Shown piece by piece: positions 22,816 to 31,061 of a stretch of DNA of 64,000 nucleotides (positions are counted from its first letter, which is position 1; the number at the start of each line of letters is the position of its first letter). Under the pieces are notes generated by a model that was not told the origin of the DNA, made no database searches, and saw only the letters and a program-made list of their open reading frames with translations. A program made the translations under genes and the position numbers. The stretch covers positions 1 through 64,000 of the forward strand of contig CALQCC020000020.1 in the NCBI GenBank assembly GCA_943328975.2. Direction: 5' to 3'. The stretch is from Bordetella parapertussis (GTDB lineage: Bacteria; Acidobacteriota; Terriglobia; Bryobacterales; Bryobacteraceae).

Positions 22816-24303
22816 ATGGCGTCCACTGCCAACCCTTTCTCGGATCCGCTGCGGTTCGAGCGGCGGGTGCCTGAATGCGCGATCGTTATCTTCGGCGCAA
22901 ACGGCGACCTCACCAAAAGAAAACTTCTGCCTGCCTTGTATCGACTGGCCCACGACCGGCGCTTGCCGGAATCGTTCGCCATCATCGGCAACTCGCGCAC
23001 GGCTATGAGCGATGAAGCCTTTCGCGAACGCATGCGCGAATCGATTCAAGAGTTCAGCGAGGATACCGAATTCGATCCCGAACTGTGGGAGCGCTTCTCG
23101 CGCAACCTCCACTACATCGCCGGGGACTTGAAGGATCCAGCTTTGTACACGATGCTGGCGGCCAAGGTGGCGGAAACCAAACAGCGCAACGTGCTGTTCT
23201 ACCTTTCCACCCAACCCAGCTACTACGAAACCGTGGTCTCGAATCTGGCGGGCGCGAACTTGAATCGCAGCGAAGCCGGCTGGCGGCGCATCATCGTGGA
23301 GAAACCGTTCGGGCACGATCTCACCAGCGCCCTCGGTTTGAACGCGCATCTGCAGGCCGCGTTTCCGGAACGCGAAACGTACCGCATCGATCACTACCTG
23401 GGCAAAGAAACCGTCCAGAATATTTTCGGCTTCCGCTTCGGCAACGGCATCTTTGAGCCGCTGTGGAACCGGCGCTACATCAATCAAATCCAGATCACCG
23501 CGGCAGAATCGATCGGTGTCGAAGGGCGCGGCGCGTATTATCAGGAAGCCGGTGCCCTGCGCGACATGATCCAGAATCACCTCTTGCAGGTGATGGCGAC
23601 CATCGCGATGGAACCGTCGGCAGTCTTTGAATCCGACGCGGTCCGTGATGAGCGCGCGAAGCTGCTACGCTCCATCCGCATCATGAAGCCAGAAGACGTC
23701 CCGCGCAACGCAGTGGCCGGACAGTACAAAGGGTTCCGTCAGGAAGAAGGCGTAAATCCGGAAGCGCAGACCGACACCTTCGCGGCAGCGACTTTCTATG
23801 TCGACAACTGGCGTTGGGCCGGCGTGCCGTTCTTCATCCGCAGCGGAAAGAAGCTACCCAAGCGCGTCACCGATATCGCGATCCAGTTCAAGGCCGCTCC
23901 GCTGGCGCTGTTCGGACAGGGGTCGGGCGAAGCCGCCACGCGACCTAATCTTTTGATCCTGCGCATTCAGCCGGAAGAAGGCATCTCGTTACGCTTCCTC
24001 TCCAAGGAACCCGGCGACGGCATGCGCTTGCGCCCGGTGTCGATGGACTTCAACTACGGCACCAGCTTCGGCGAGCGTTCGCCGTCCGCGTACGAAACTC
24101 TGCTGATGGACGCCATGCAAGGCGACGCGACGCTGTATACGCGCCAGGACATGGTGGAAGCCAGCTGGCGCGTGATCCAGCCTATTTTGGAAGACTGGGG
24201 CAATCGCAAGTTCACCTTCCCGAACTACGACCCAGGCTCGTGGGGTCCGGCCGAAGCCGACGCCATGCTCGGTCGCCTTGGCATGAAGTGGCGGAGCAGT
24301 TAA
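22816..24303 (+). CDS. zwf: Glucose-6-phosphate 1-dehydrogenase
   Basis: The ATG at 22816 (MASTANPF) is chosen over an upstream in-frame start because it gives the usual length, 495 residues. The enzyme oxidises glucose-6-phosphate to 6-phosphogluconolactone with NADP+, the first step of the oxidative pentose-phosphate pathway. Visible motifs are the nucleotide site FGANGDLTKRKL, the catalytic RIDHYLGKE, and VPFFIRSGKKLPKR. It is first in a zwf-opcA-pgl operon, with 4 bp to opcA. Cytoplasmic. Confidence 0.97.
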   Translation: MASTANPFSDPLRFERRVPECAIVIFGANGDLTKRKLLPALYRLAHDRRLPESFAIIGNSRTAMSDEAFRERMRESIQEFSEDTEFDPELWERFSRNLHYIAGDLKDPALYTMLAAKVAETKQRNVLFYLSTQPSYYETVVSNLAGANLNRSEAGWRRIIVEKPFGHDLTSALGLNAHLQAAFPERETYRIDHYLGKETVQNIFGFRFGNGIFEPLWNRRYINQIQITAAESIGVEGRGAYYQEAGALRDMIQNHLLQVMATIAMEPSAVFESDAVRDERAKLLRSIRIMKPEDVPRNAVAGQYKGFRQEEGVNPEAQTDTFAAATFYVDNWRWAGVPFFIRSGKKLPKRVTDIAIQFKAAPLALFGQGSGEAATRPNLLILRIQPEEGISLRFLSKEPGDGMRLRPVSMDFNYGTSFGERSPSAYETLLMDAMQGDATLYTRQDMVEASWRVIQPILEDWGNRKFTFPNYDPGSWGPAEADAMLGRLGMKWRSS

Positions 24304-24307
24304 ACTT

Positions 24308-25249
24308 ATGAGCACCGTCGCCACCACCCCCGAAACCATCCTGCGCGACCTGCAGAACCAGTGGGAAGCTCTAGCCCACGAGGAAGCCAAGACCGGTGGA
24401 GTGCTACGCGCCTGCGCCATGACCCTGGTGGTAGCCGCGCGCAACGCCGAAGAATCGCTCGACGCGCGCCAAACCGCCGGCCTCCTGATGCGAGTGCACC
24501 CCAGCCGCGCCATCATCGTGCATCCGGGCAAGGGTGAATTTGAAGCCCGCGTGTTCGCCGAATGCTGGAAGCCCATGGGCCGGGCGCAACAGATTTGTTC
24601 CGAGGGCATCGAGATCATCGCCGGCAAAGGCGGCTTCTCCGAAGTCGCCAAATTCCTGGTTCCCCTGCGCGTCCCCGATCTGCCGGTCGTGCTGTGGTGC
24701 CGCGGCGTCGCTCCCTCCGATACCAGCGGCTATCACCCGCTCTTCCCACTCGCGGACAAGATTATCTTCGACACACAAGCGGTCCGCGATCCCGAAGAAT
24801 CCCTGCGCAGCTTGCGGCGCTTGCACGCCTACGGCATGCGCGTGGCCGATCTGCATTGGACCCGCCTCAGCGGCTGGCGCGAAGTGGTCGCCCACCTGTT
24901 CGACGAAGGCCTGAAGGCGAAGGACATCCGCCTGGCGCGCATCACCTATGGCGGCGACAGCATCACCACCTGTGCGCGTTATTTCGAAGCCTGGGTCCGC
25001 TCTTCCCTGCCCTTGGCCCGCGTCAGTATCGAGCCGGAATACGGCCCCCCCGGCCTTTTCTCCGTCACTGTATCCACGCCTAAAGGCGATCTCACGGTAA
25101 AGCGTGACAACGATCACGCGTTGCTCATAGAGGGACCCGGTTTGAACTACCGAACCGGCCTGCCCTCCATTTCCGAAGCCGCGTTGATGCAGGAAGAACT
25201 CGGCATCCTCGGTGCTGACTCTGTCTATGAACGGGTGCTGAACGCATGA
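24308..25249 (+). CDS. opcA: Glucose-6-phosphate dehydrogenase assembly protein OpcA
   Basis: The 313-residue product matches OpcA by ALAHEEAKTGGVLRACAMTL, a RVHPSRAIIVHP block, and LPVVLWCRG in mid-protein. In cyanobacteria OpcA activates and helps assemble the Zwf tetramer in redox-dependent fashion; its position between zwf and pgl supports the same role here. Its stop overlaps the start of pgl (ATGA). OpcA is best known from cyanobacteria and actinobacteria. Confidence 0.9.
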   Translation: MSTVATTPETILRDLQNQWEALAHEEAKTGGVLRACAMTLVVAARNAEESLDARQTAGLLMRVHPSRAIIVHPGKGEFEARVFAECWKPMGRAQQICSEGIEIIAGKGGFSEVAKFLVPLRVPDLPVVLWCRGVAPSDTSGYHPLFPLADKIIFDTQAVRDPEESLRSLRRLHAYGMRVADLHWTRLSGWREVVAHLFDEGLKAKDIRLARITYGGDSITTCARYFEAWVRSSLPLARVSIEPEYGPPGLFSVTVSTPKGDLTVKRDNDHALLIEGPGLNYRTGLPSISEAALMQEELGILGADSVYERVLNA

Positions 25250-25926
25250 GCCTCATCCGCCGCAATGCCGATGCCAAGTCCGCAGCGGAAGCCTGCGGAG
25301 CGAAGGTTCTGCGCTTACTGGCAAAGGCCGTCGCCGAGCGTGGCCGCGCGACTTTGGCGATCTCCGGCGGATCTTCACCGAAGATCATGTTCGAGTTCTT
25401 CTCGCGCAGCGATTTCGATTGGTCCCAGGTCCACATCTTCTGGGTGGATGAACGCTGCGTCCCGCCCGACCACGCCGAGAGCAACTTCAGGCTAGCCTAC
25501 GACTCTTGGCTGAAGGCTCTGCCCGCGGCGAACATCCATCGCGTGCAAACCGAACTCGGCTCCGATGAAGCCGCTCAGCAGTATGCAGACGAGATCCGTC
25601 CGTTCCTACCGCTCGATGTGATCCACCGCGGCATGGGAGCCGACGCGCACACCGCCAGCCTGTTTCCCGGCGATCCGCTCATCGATGACCCCACGGGCCT
25701 GGTAGGAGTCGCCCATCGCGCGACCACGCGCATTACGCTGCTGCGGTCGGTGTTGGAATCGGCCCGCCACACCGTCGTCCTCGCCACCGGCACCGACAAG
25801 GCCGAACCCCTGAACGCCGTCCTACGCGGGCCCCTCGACGTCCGGCATTACCCCGCGCAGATCGCCGCCCTGGACCCCACCACCGCTACCTGGTTCGTCG
25901 ATCAAGCGGCCGCAGCCAACTTGTAA
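25246..25926 (+). CDS. pgl: 6-phosphogluconolactonase
   Basis: The 226-residue product hydrolyses 6-phosphogluconolactone to 6-phosphogluconate, completing the step begun by Zwf. Family motifs are LAISGGSSPKIMFEF, the block HIFWVDERCVPPDHAESNFR, and IHRGMGADAHTASLFPG (the usual form is LGMGPDGHTASLFPG). It overlaps opcA by four bases and so is translationally coupled. The next gene starts 28 bp later but is a lipoprotein of different function. Confidence 0.93.
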   Translation: MSLIRRNADAKSAAEACGAKVLRLLAKAVAERGRATLAISGGSSPKIMFEFFSRSDFDWSQVHIFWVDERCVPPDHAESNFRLAYDSWLKALPAANIHRVQTELGSDEAAQQYADEIRPFLPLDVIHRGMGADAHTASLFPGDPLIDDPTGLVGVAHRATTRITLLRSVLESARHTVVLATGTDKAEPLNAVLRGPLDVRHYPAQIAALDPTTATWFVDQAAAANL

Positions 25927-25954
25927 CACTTTCCCGTTGGGGAGCCTCTCCCTT

Positions 25955-26653
25955 ATGAGGCATTTTGTCACTATGAAGCTGTTCGCACTAGGTATCGCCC
26001 TGATCACGCTGACCGGATGCAGCAAGACTGCCGAAGTCGCCCAGACGAAGGCCGGTGATGCCCCGCAGGTGGTCGCCACGACCCAGGACGCCGTTCCAGA
26101 GCCGCCCAAGAAGGTCGAAGAGCCCCCCAAGGTGGTGCTTCCTCCCGTCGTAATCGCCTCGGGGACGCGAGTGCGAGTGCGTACCTCAAACACCATTTCC
26201 ACCAAGTCCGCAACAGACGGTGAACGCTTCTCCGGCAGCTTGGCGGAGCCGATCCTGGTGGACGGCAAGATCGTCGTACCCAAGGACGCCCCGGTCGAAG
26301 GCCTCGTGGTCACCTCCGACGAAGGTGGACGCGTCAAGGGCGTCGCGTCGTTGTCCCTGCGCTTGACCAGTATCGAGATCGATGGTGAGACCGTGCCCGT
26401 GAAGACCGGCGTGTTCGTGCGTAACGCCCCGGCGACCAAGAAGAAGGACGCCCTGAAAGTGGGCATCGGTGCCGGCATTGGCGCGGCGATCGGCGCGATC
26501 GCGGGTGGCGGCAAAGGCGCGGCGATTGGAGCAGCTTCAGGCGGAGGCGCCGGAACCGGAGTGGTGCTGGCCACCCACGGCGATCCCGCAGTGGTCGCCG
26601 CCGAAAGCATCCTTACCTTTCGCCTGACATCCGACCTAATGGTACAGAACTAG
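25955..26653 (+). CDS. Lipoprotein with glycine-zipper C-terminus
   Basis: The start is either the ATG at 25955 or the one at 25973 (MKLFALGI); GGAG before the former supports it slightly. A lipobox LITLTGC makes it a lipoprotein. After a Pro/Glu linker comes an SH3-like block (GTRVRVRTSNTISTKSATDG, then KIVVPKDAPVEG), and near the C-terminus a Gly/Ala zipper (IGAGIGAAIGAIAGGGKG) that could insert into a membrane. This architecture recurs in acidobacteria; function is unknown, probably envelope integrity. Confidence 0.68.
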   Translation: MRHFVTMKLFALGIALITLTGCSKTAEVAQTKAGDAPQVVATTQDAVPEPPKKVEEPPKVVLPPVVIASGTRVRVRTSNTISTKSATDGERFSGSLAEPILVDGKIVVPKDAPVEGLVVTSDEGGRVKGVASLSLRLTSIEIDGETVPVKTGVFVRNAPATKKKDALKVGIGAGIGAAIGAIAGGGKGAAIGAASGGGAGTGVVLATHGDPAVVAAESILTFRLTSDLMVQN

Positions 26654-26681
26654 CACCGCTGGTAGTTGTTACCATCAGAGC

Positions 26682-26906
26682 ATGCCCGCTAAGCTTACTA
26701 TCAACAACAACGGCTCGATCAAAGTCGAAGGCGACTTCCAGATTTGTGACATGGAAGGCAAGCCCTTCGACCTGGCTGGCCGCGCCGCGATCGGCCTGTG
26801 CCGTTGCGGCGCCTCTGAGAACAAACCGTTCTGCGACGGCTCGCACCGCAAGGTAGGCTTCGAGTCGACCTGCCCGGCCCGCGCGCTTCCGCCCCCCAAG
26901 GTCTAG
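26682..26906 (+). CDS. CDGSH iron-sulfur domain protein
   Basis: The 74-residue product has the mitoNEET-type 2Fe-2S site LCRCGASENKPFCDGSH, with three Cys and one His as ligands. Such small proteins hold redox-active, pH-sensitive clusters and are thought to act in iron or redox homeostasis. The N-terminal ~40 residues form the expected beta strands. It has no signal peptide and is cytoplasmic. It lies 28 bp after the lipoprotein gene. Confidence 0.9.
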   Translation: MPAKLTINNNGSIKVEGDFQICDMEGKPFDLAGRAAIGLCRCGASENKPFCDGSHRKVGFESTCPARALPPPKV

Positions 26907-26916
26907 TCCGTTCGCA

Positions 26917-26930
26917 CTACGGATTAATCC
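26917..26930. promoter_or_regulatory. Perfect 14-bp palindrome upstream of PEP-CTERM gene
   Basis: ACGGATTAATCCGT is fully self-complementary and stands about 130 bp before the PEP-CTERM gene and 10 bp after the CDGSH gene. It could be an operator or a weak terminator stem. There is no T-run to favour a terminator. Confidence 0.3.
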
Positions 26931-27061
26931 GTGTAATGGTCTGCGAGACAACTCTTCCTCTCAACCCACTCAGTTTCCGAATCCAAAATTTTCCTGGACC
27001 GGAACGCTGGGTGGGTTAACTTTAGCTCCCCGCGTTTCCATAAGGGGAGGAGTGTTCTCAT

Positions 27062-27739
27062 ATGTTCAAGAAACTGATGCCGGTACTGCTGGCCTTGACC
27101 GCGCTACCGGCCGGCGCCACGACGCAGTTCTACTACACAGGAGCCGCGGTCAATACCGAAGCCGCCTTCGACACGGCGACCGGGCTGCTGACAGACTACA
27201 CCTTCACGGGGGAAACGCTGACGGCCCCGGACAACTATTCGCTGCTGGATGCCGGGCCCACGGGCGTGGACTTCTCCGCGTTCTGGGACAACAATGTCAC
27301 ACCGTACGCGTTGAGCATCGTGGGGTCCACGCTGCGGGCGACGGCGTCCAACGGCAGCGCAACGGGTTCAACGGTCCGGGTCGATTTGCCCACGGATGTG
27401 CGAGCCATCGGACTTCACGTCACCGGCACGGGCGGAGGCCAAGCATTCTGCGTCGAGGCACCGGGCACCACGGCTTGCGACATCCAACTGGTGTTCGGTT
27501 CCGGCGACAACTTCTTCATCGGAGCGATCGGCGATGCTGCGATCTCATCCTTCCAGATCCGCCAGAAGACCGACGTGAATTCCTTCTTCGTGGTGCAGAA
27601 TTTCGAGGTCGGCATGGGTGCTGCGGAAACACCGGAGCCTTCCACGATGGCGCTGGTGGGCAGCGGCCTTATTCTTTTCCCGCTGCTGGCGCGCCGGAAG
27701 CGGCGGTCGGCGCAGGCTCTGCCAGACGCGGCACAGTAA
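27062..27739 (+). CDS. PEP-CTERM protein
   Basis: The 225-residue product has a signal peptide (MFKKLMPVLLALTALPAGA), a beta-rich body, and a C-terminal sorting signal: TPEPSTMALVGSGLILFPL followed by a basic cluster ARRKRR. Such proteins are processed by exosortase and delivered to the surface or matrix; an exosortase gene is at 55.5 kb. A strong ribosome site (GGGGAGGAG) precedes the start. After the sorting signal there is an extra 10-residue tail, and the 3' end overlaps capA by 71 bp on the opposite strand. Confidence 0.85.
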   Translation: MFKKLMPVLLALTALPAGATTQFYYTGAAVNTEAAFDTATGLLTDYTFTGETLTAPDNYSLLDAGPTGVDFSAFWDNNVTPYALSIVGSTLRATASNGSATGSTVRVDLPTDVRAIGLHVTGTGGGQAFCVEAPGTTACDIQLVFGSGDNFFIGAIGDAAISSFQIRQKTDVNSFFVVQNFEVGMGAAETPEPSTMALVGSGLILFPLLARRKRRSAQALPDAAQ

Positions 27740-28634
27740 GGACAATGTTCACCGTGCGCGTGCGGGCTTGGATCAAGTCCGTTCCCTCGAAGACCAGTTC
27801 CGCCAGCGACCCGATCTGCGTCTCGGTTCGCTGGAACTGATCGAAGACCAAGTTCCCCAACGAATAAAAGATCGCCCCTCCCCCATACCATTCCCAAGGT
27901 TGCCGCACGTGCGGATGGTGGCCCACCACCACTCGCGCTCCGGCATCGACCGCAGCCCGCGCGAACTGCGTCTGCTCCGCGCTGGGTTTCACCTGATACT
28001 CGACACCCGCGTGCATGGAGACCAGGATCACGTCGGCGTTGGCCTTCATCGCCGTCACATCCGCGCGCATGGTGTTGACATCCATGACCGCGATGCGGGG
28101 GTCCACGTCGCGATAGTTCCCGTTGTTCGCGTCGTAGGTGTAGGCCAGGAAGCCGAAGCGGACACCGTTGCGTTCCAGCACTGCGCCGGCGTGCACGGCT
28201 TCGGCGGTCTTGCCCGTACCGACTGCGGCGATGCCATGAGCGCTGAGATGGTCCAGCGTGAAGTCGATGCCGTAGCTACCACGGTCGCGCGCGTGATTGT
28301 TGGCGGTGGAGACGATGTCGATGCCTGCTAGGTCTAACCCCGCGATCATCTCCGGTTCGGTCTTGAAGATCATGCCGCGCTGCATGACTGCGCCTTTGTC
28401 GGAAAAGGGCGACTCCAGGTTGACGAAGGCGATGTCCGCGTCGGCGAACACGGGCGCGATGTCGCGGAAGGGCCAGGCCGGGTCCTTCTGAGCGCGTGCC
28501 CGAATGGCGACGTTGCGAGAGAGCATGACGTCGCCGCCCAGGACGATGCGGGTTCGGGCGGGCGCGGGCGCGACGACGCGTTCCTGAGCCAATGCGGGCG
28601 CAAGGAGGGAGGCTAGGAGCGTACGCCGCGTCAT
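27669..28634 (-). CDS. CapA-family (poly-gamma-glutamate capsule type) metallophosphatase-like protein
   Basis: The 321-residue product has a Tat-like N-terminus (MTRRTLLASLLAPALA) and the CapA/PGA_cap fold: RIVLGGDVMLSRNV, ADIAFVNLESPFSDKG, STANNHARDRGSYGIDFTLD, SMHAGVEYQ and VVVGHHPHVRQPWEWY. These Asp/Asn/His positions match a calcineurin-like metal site. CapA takes part in poly-gamma-glutamate capsule export in Bacillus; its role in Gram-negatives without the other cap genes is unclear. Its first ~170 bp are duplicated at 29886-30054, and a pirin remnant abuts its start. Confidence 0.85.
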   Translation of the reverse strand: MTRRTLLASLLAPALAQERVVAPAPARTRIVLGGDVMLSRNVAIRARAQKDPAWPFRDIAPVFADADIAFVNLESPFSDKGAVMQRGMIFKTEPEMIAGLDLAGIDIVSTANNHARDRGSYGIDFTLDHLSAHGIAAVGTGKTAEAVHAGAVLERNGVRFGFLAYTYDANNGNYRDVDPRIAVMDVNTMRADVTAMKANADVILVSMHAGVEYQVKPSAEQTQFARAAVDAGARVVVGHHPHVRQPWEWYGGGAIFYSLGNLVFDQFQRTETQIGSLAELVFEGTDLIQARTRTVNIVLTVPRLAEPAPTAASGAPAAGKE

Positions 28635-28686
28635 TAGACGATACTAGCGCCAAATCAGGGGGACATTCATGTCGAGGTCGAAGAGC
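28466..28686. repeat. 221-bp direct repeat, copy A (capA 5' end plus pirin 3' end)
   Basis: This segment is repeated without insertions or deletions at 29886-30106, 1420 bp away, with about 17 mismatches by my count (about 92% identity). It covers the first codons of capA, the short spacer, and the last codons of a pirin gene. Copy A leads into the intact capA. Confidence 0.88.
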
Positions 28687-28766
28687 AGGGGTTCGGGGGC
28701 GTCGAATGCCGAGCTGATCGACTGCATCTAGCCCACGGTGACGCCTGAGGAGTGGGGCGAGGCGCA
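28644..28766 (-). pseudogene. Remnant of a pirin gene (internal deletion and stop)
   Basis: Read on the minus strand this gives HSSGVTVG, an in-frame TAG, then MQSISS joined to AFDAPEPLLFDLDMNVPLIW followed by R and stop. The intact pirin at 31.1-31.8 kb reads HSAGVTQGEMQLIS and ends LLFDLDMKAPLIWK. The remnant therefore keeps a central and a C-terminal piece, with most of the second cupin deleted between them. Confidence 0.8.
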
Positions 28767-28810
28767 CGTCAAGATGGCAGCTAACGTAGTGGCTGGGCCT
28801 GCGCAGACTG

Positions 28811-29857
28811 TTATCGTCCACAGACTCCAGGAGGAGCTATCGTCCGGCATGCTGGCGTGTCAATACGGATGGAATCCAGGTTCCTGCAGGCTGCACGTTC
28901 CGCGCTCTGTCGACTTGGGAATGGTCCCATAATTACCGAGAGAGAGGCATCCGCGATCTGAGCGTCCACCCGGCATTCGAGATTGTCAGCACTTCGTACC
29001 AAGTAGAAAACCGTCCGCTCGTCAGCCGCCAAAACGTCGCGCGCAGCATCGCGAACTGCAAAGGTCGAAGTTCCTGGGGCCAGTCTCGGCAGTGGAGACA
29101 TGTAGGGGTCCAGACCGGCCATCCGATCCAGCTTCTCCTTGACGGTCGCATCTTCCCGGAACGAAAGTGTTCCATTCACGGCGGCAATGCGCACGGTCCA
29201 GTCTGCGTCGTCAAGGGCTTCCAGTAACGCTGCGCGTGCCTTTGCACGTACTTCCGGGTTGGCGCGAAGCAGTTCAGTCCGGTTTAGACACCCACCCAGC
29301 GCTGCAACCGCGCCGTTACGAAATCCTAACGGCATGCCTCGAAAGGTTGGATTGGGTGCTCGTGCCACATCTATAAGCGCATCAATGGCGCTCGGGCAAA
29401 TGTCCGCCAACCCTTCTGTTGCAATGCCGCCGGTATCGACGCCACCGAGCAGCCCCTTGACAGCCCTGGGATCCCGCAGGTAAGAAACGGCGGCCATCAG
29501 ATCCGCCCAGTAATCTGAAAAAGTTTCGGTGAGCTGTTCACCATTCTGTCGCGCCAAATTTCGATGTGCAACCTCAAGCTCTAAAGCTTCAATGAGCGCC
29601 CTGGCGATTTGTTCCCGTTCGTTCGGATGGGCGGCGACAAGTTGCTCAACGCTCGAACGCACCGATCCCTTTGAGTTGGCATGTGGCTTTAGAAGACCAT
29701 AGAAGGCAGACTGCCGAATATTCAGATCAGCGCTACGCATGCCGGTCTCAGCTGTTTCAAAGTCCCAGCGAACTTGCCCAAGGAGAACGCCTGTAGAGAG
29801 GACGCCCACGATGGAGAAACCCCACAATGCGATTCTTATGCCTTTGATCAGGTTCAT
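28811..29857 (-). CDS. Exported HEAT-repeat protein
   Basis: The 348-residue product has an N-terminal signal or anchor (residues ~7-26) and several HEAT/armadillo-like helices, for example SADLNIRQSAFYGLLKPHA and RAALLEALDDADWTVRIAAV. The last ~60 residues (RSADNLECRVDAQIADASLS) are not HEAT-like and contain three Cys (in NLECRV, RAACRN and PACRT). HEAT repeats mediate protein contacts; no enzymatic motif is visible. The gene is enclosed between the two copies of a 221-bp direct repeat and looks like an inserted cassette between capA and pirin sequences. Base composition is visibly less GC-rich than its neighbours, consistent with foreign origin. Confidence 0.65.
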   Translation of the reverse strand: MNLIKGIRIALWGFSIVGVLSTGVLLGQVRWDFETAETGMRSADLNIRQSAFYGLLKPHANSKGSVRSSVEQLVAAHPNEREQIARALIEALELEVAHRNLARQNGEQLTETFSDYWADLMAAVSYLRDPRAVKGLLGGVDTGGIATEGLADICPSAIDALIDVARAPNPTFRGMPLGFRNGAVAALGGCLNRTELLRANPEVRAKARAALLEALDDADWTVRIAAVNGTLSFREDATVKEKLDRMAGLDPYMSPLPRLAPGTSTFAVRDAARDVLAADERTVFYLVRSADNLECRVDAQIADASLSVIMGPFPSRQSAERAACRNLDSIRIDTPACRTIAPPGVCGR

Positions 29858-29885
29858 TGAGTTGTCTCCCTAAGGTTAGCGCCAA

Positions 29886-30054
29886 GGAAGGGCCAGGCCG
29901 GGCCCTTTTGGGCGCGAGCCCGCGCGGCGACGTTCCGAGAGAGCATGACGTCGCCGCCCAGGACGATGCGGGTTCGGGCCGGTGCGGGCGCGACGACGCG
30001 TTCCTGAGCCAGTGCGGGGGCAAGGAGGGAGGCGAGAAGCGTACGCCGCGTCAT
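29886..30054 (-). pseudogene. 5' fragment of capA (first ~56 codons)
   Basis: Beginning at the ATG at 30054, the frame is nearly identical to the intact CapA N-terminus (signal peptide, then RIVLGGDVMLSRNV) as far as KGPAWPF, then runs into unrelated sequence and stops. It lacks all later active-site blocks and cannot be functional beyond its signal peptide. Confidence 0.88.
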
Positions 30055-30106
30055 TAGAGAATACTAACGCCAAATCAGGGGGACATTCATGTCGAGGTCG
30101 AAGAGC
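29886..30106. repeat. 221-bp direct repeat, copy B
   Basis: Second copy of the capA 5' / pirin 3' junction. Left of base 29886 the similarity to capA stops, where the sequence changes to the upstream region of the HEAT gene. See copy A at 28466-28686. Confidence 0.88.
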
Positions 30107-30111
30107 GAGGC
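30064..30111 (-). pseudogene. 3' fragment of pirin gene
   Basis: The minus strand reads ASLFDLDMNVPLIWR and stop, matching the last residues of pirin (LLFDLDMKAPLIWK). Only these codons remain. It is identical in its overlap to the remnant at 28644, showing that both descend from one capA/pirin junction. Confidence 0.8.
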
Positions 30112-30119
30112 TGGCCCCC

Positions 30120-30995
30120 CTATCGCGGGAACTGGCTCTCGCCACCCATCACACGCAGTGCCTTGTCTGCTTCCGCTCTAACCTCGGCGTCGGGATCTTG
30201 GGTGCGCAGGCGTTCCACATCGACGCTGGCCTTACGGATCTCCTCCTGGCCCAATCGCATCAGATTGTGGAGACCCCGCTTTCGCACATTTGCGTCGGAG
30301 TGACGCAACCCGGCAACGACGATGGCAGTTAGCCGGGGGTTCCGGTCGGTTGAACCCGCCAAGCCAATGCCGTCCAAGAGTGCACTTCTGGTGGGACTGT
30401 CCAAATTCCGCAGTGCAAAGCGTTCCACAGCGAGAATAATTTCTTCTTCCTGGCTGCTCTGTTTGAGCCGCAGAGCCATATTGTTTTGAATGACGGCAGT
30501 CGTGAGGGCTCTGGCTTGCCGCTGGGCATCGGCGTCTGTCCGCTCGGCGAACCGCAGGAGGAGTGGGATTGCCTGGGGCGGCGGCAGCGGCTTGAGGGTG
30601 CCCAACATCATTAGGCTGCTTTCGGACATCCGCGAATCCGCCTCGTTCAGGAAGTCCCCAAGTATGTCGAGCTGTTGACCTTATAGAGTCGTGCCATCCA
30701 TGCGAACAAGAGCGATGTGCATTAATGCAAGTGCAGCGCCCAACCTTACGTAGACATTCGGGTGTCGGGCTGCCCTTCGAATGGAGGGAAGTATCTGAGT
30801 GACCTCAGCCGCAGGAGCAGTCTCGAGCGGTCTAACAATGCGCTCAAGACTTTCCAGCGGGATTTCAGACGAAGGAGGCTGTAGCAGGAGCCCTTCGAGG
30901 AATTCCTGAACGCTCTTCGTGGACTGTCCAAATAAGACGCCCGGTAGAGTTCCGAGTGCCATTACCGAGACTAAGATGGCGTTCAATTTAGGCAT
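30120..30995 (-). pseudogene. HEAT-repeat exported protein split by an in-frame stop
   Basis: A start at 30995 gives a signal peptide (PKLNAILVSVMALGTLPGVL) and HEAT-like helices to the TAA at 30683-30681. The same frame continues directly with GQQLDILGDFLNEADSRM and further HEAT repeats (SDANVRKRGLHNLMRLGQEE) to a stop at 30120. One nonsense change thus divides a protein of about 290 residues. The second half could start at the ATG at 30629 but would have no signal peptide. It lies 66 bp after pirin on the same strand. A sequence error is possible. No function beyond a scaffold is suggested. Confidence 0.68.
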
Positions 30996-31061
30996 TTGGT
31001 TCCGGTTAGTTCGACGGGACTTGGATTTGGCCAGTCTGTCCCACAATCGCTGGTCGCGGGG

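Noticed and set aside
28811-31046. HEAT and capA/pirin debris as a phage or transposon
   Set aside because: No transposase, integrase, terminal inverted repeats or phage genes are present; only direct repeats derived from the host genes.
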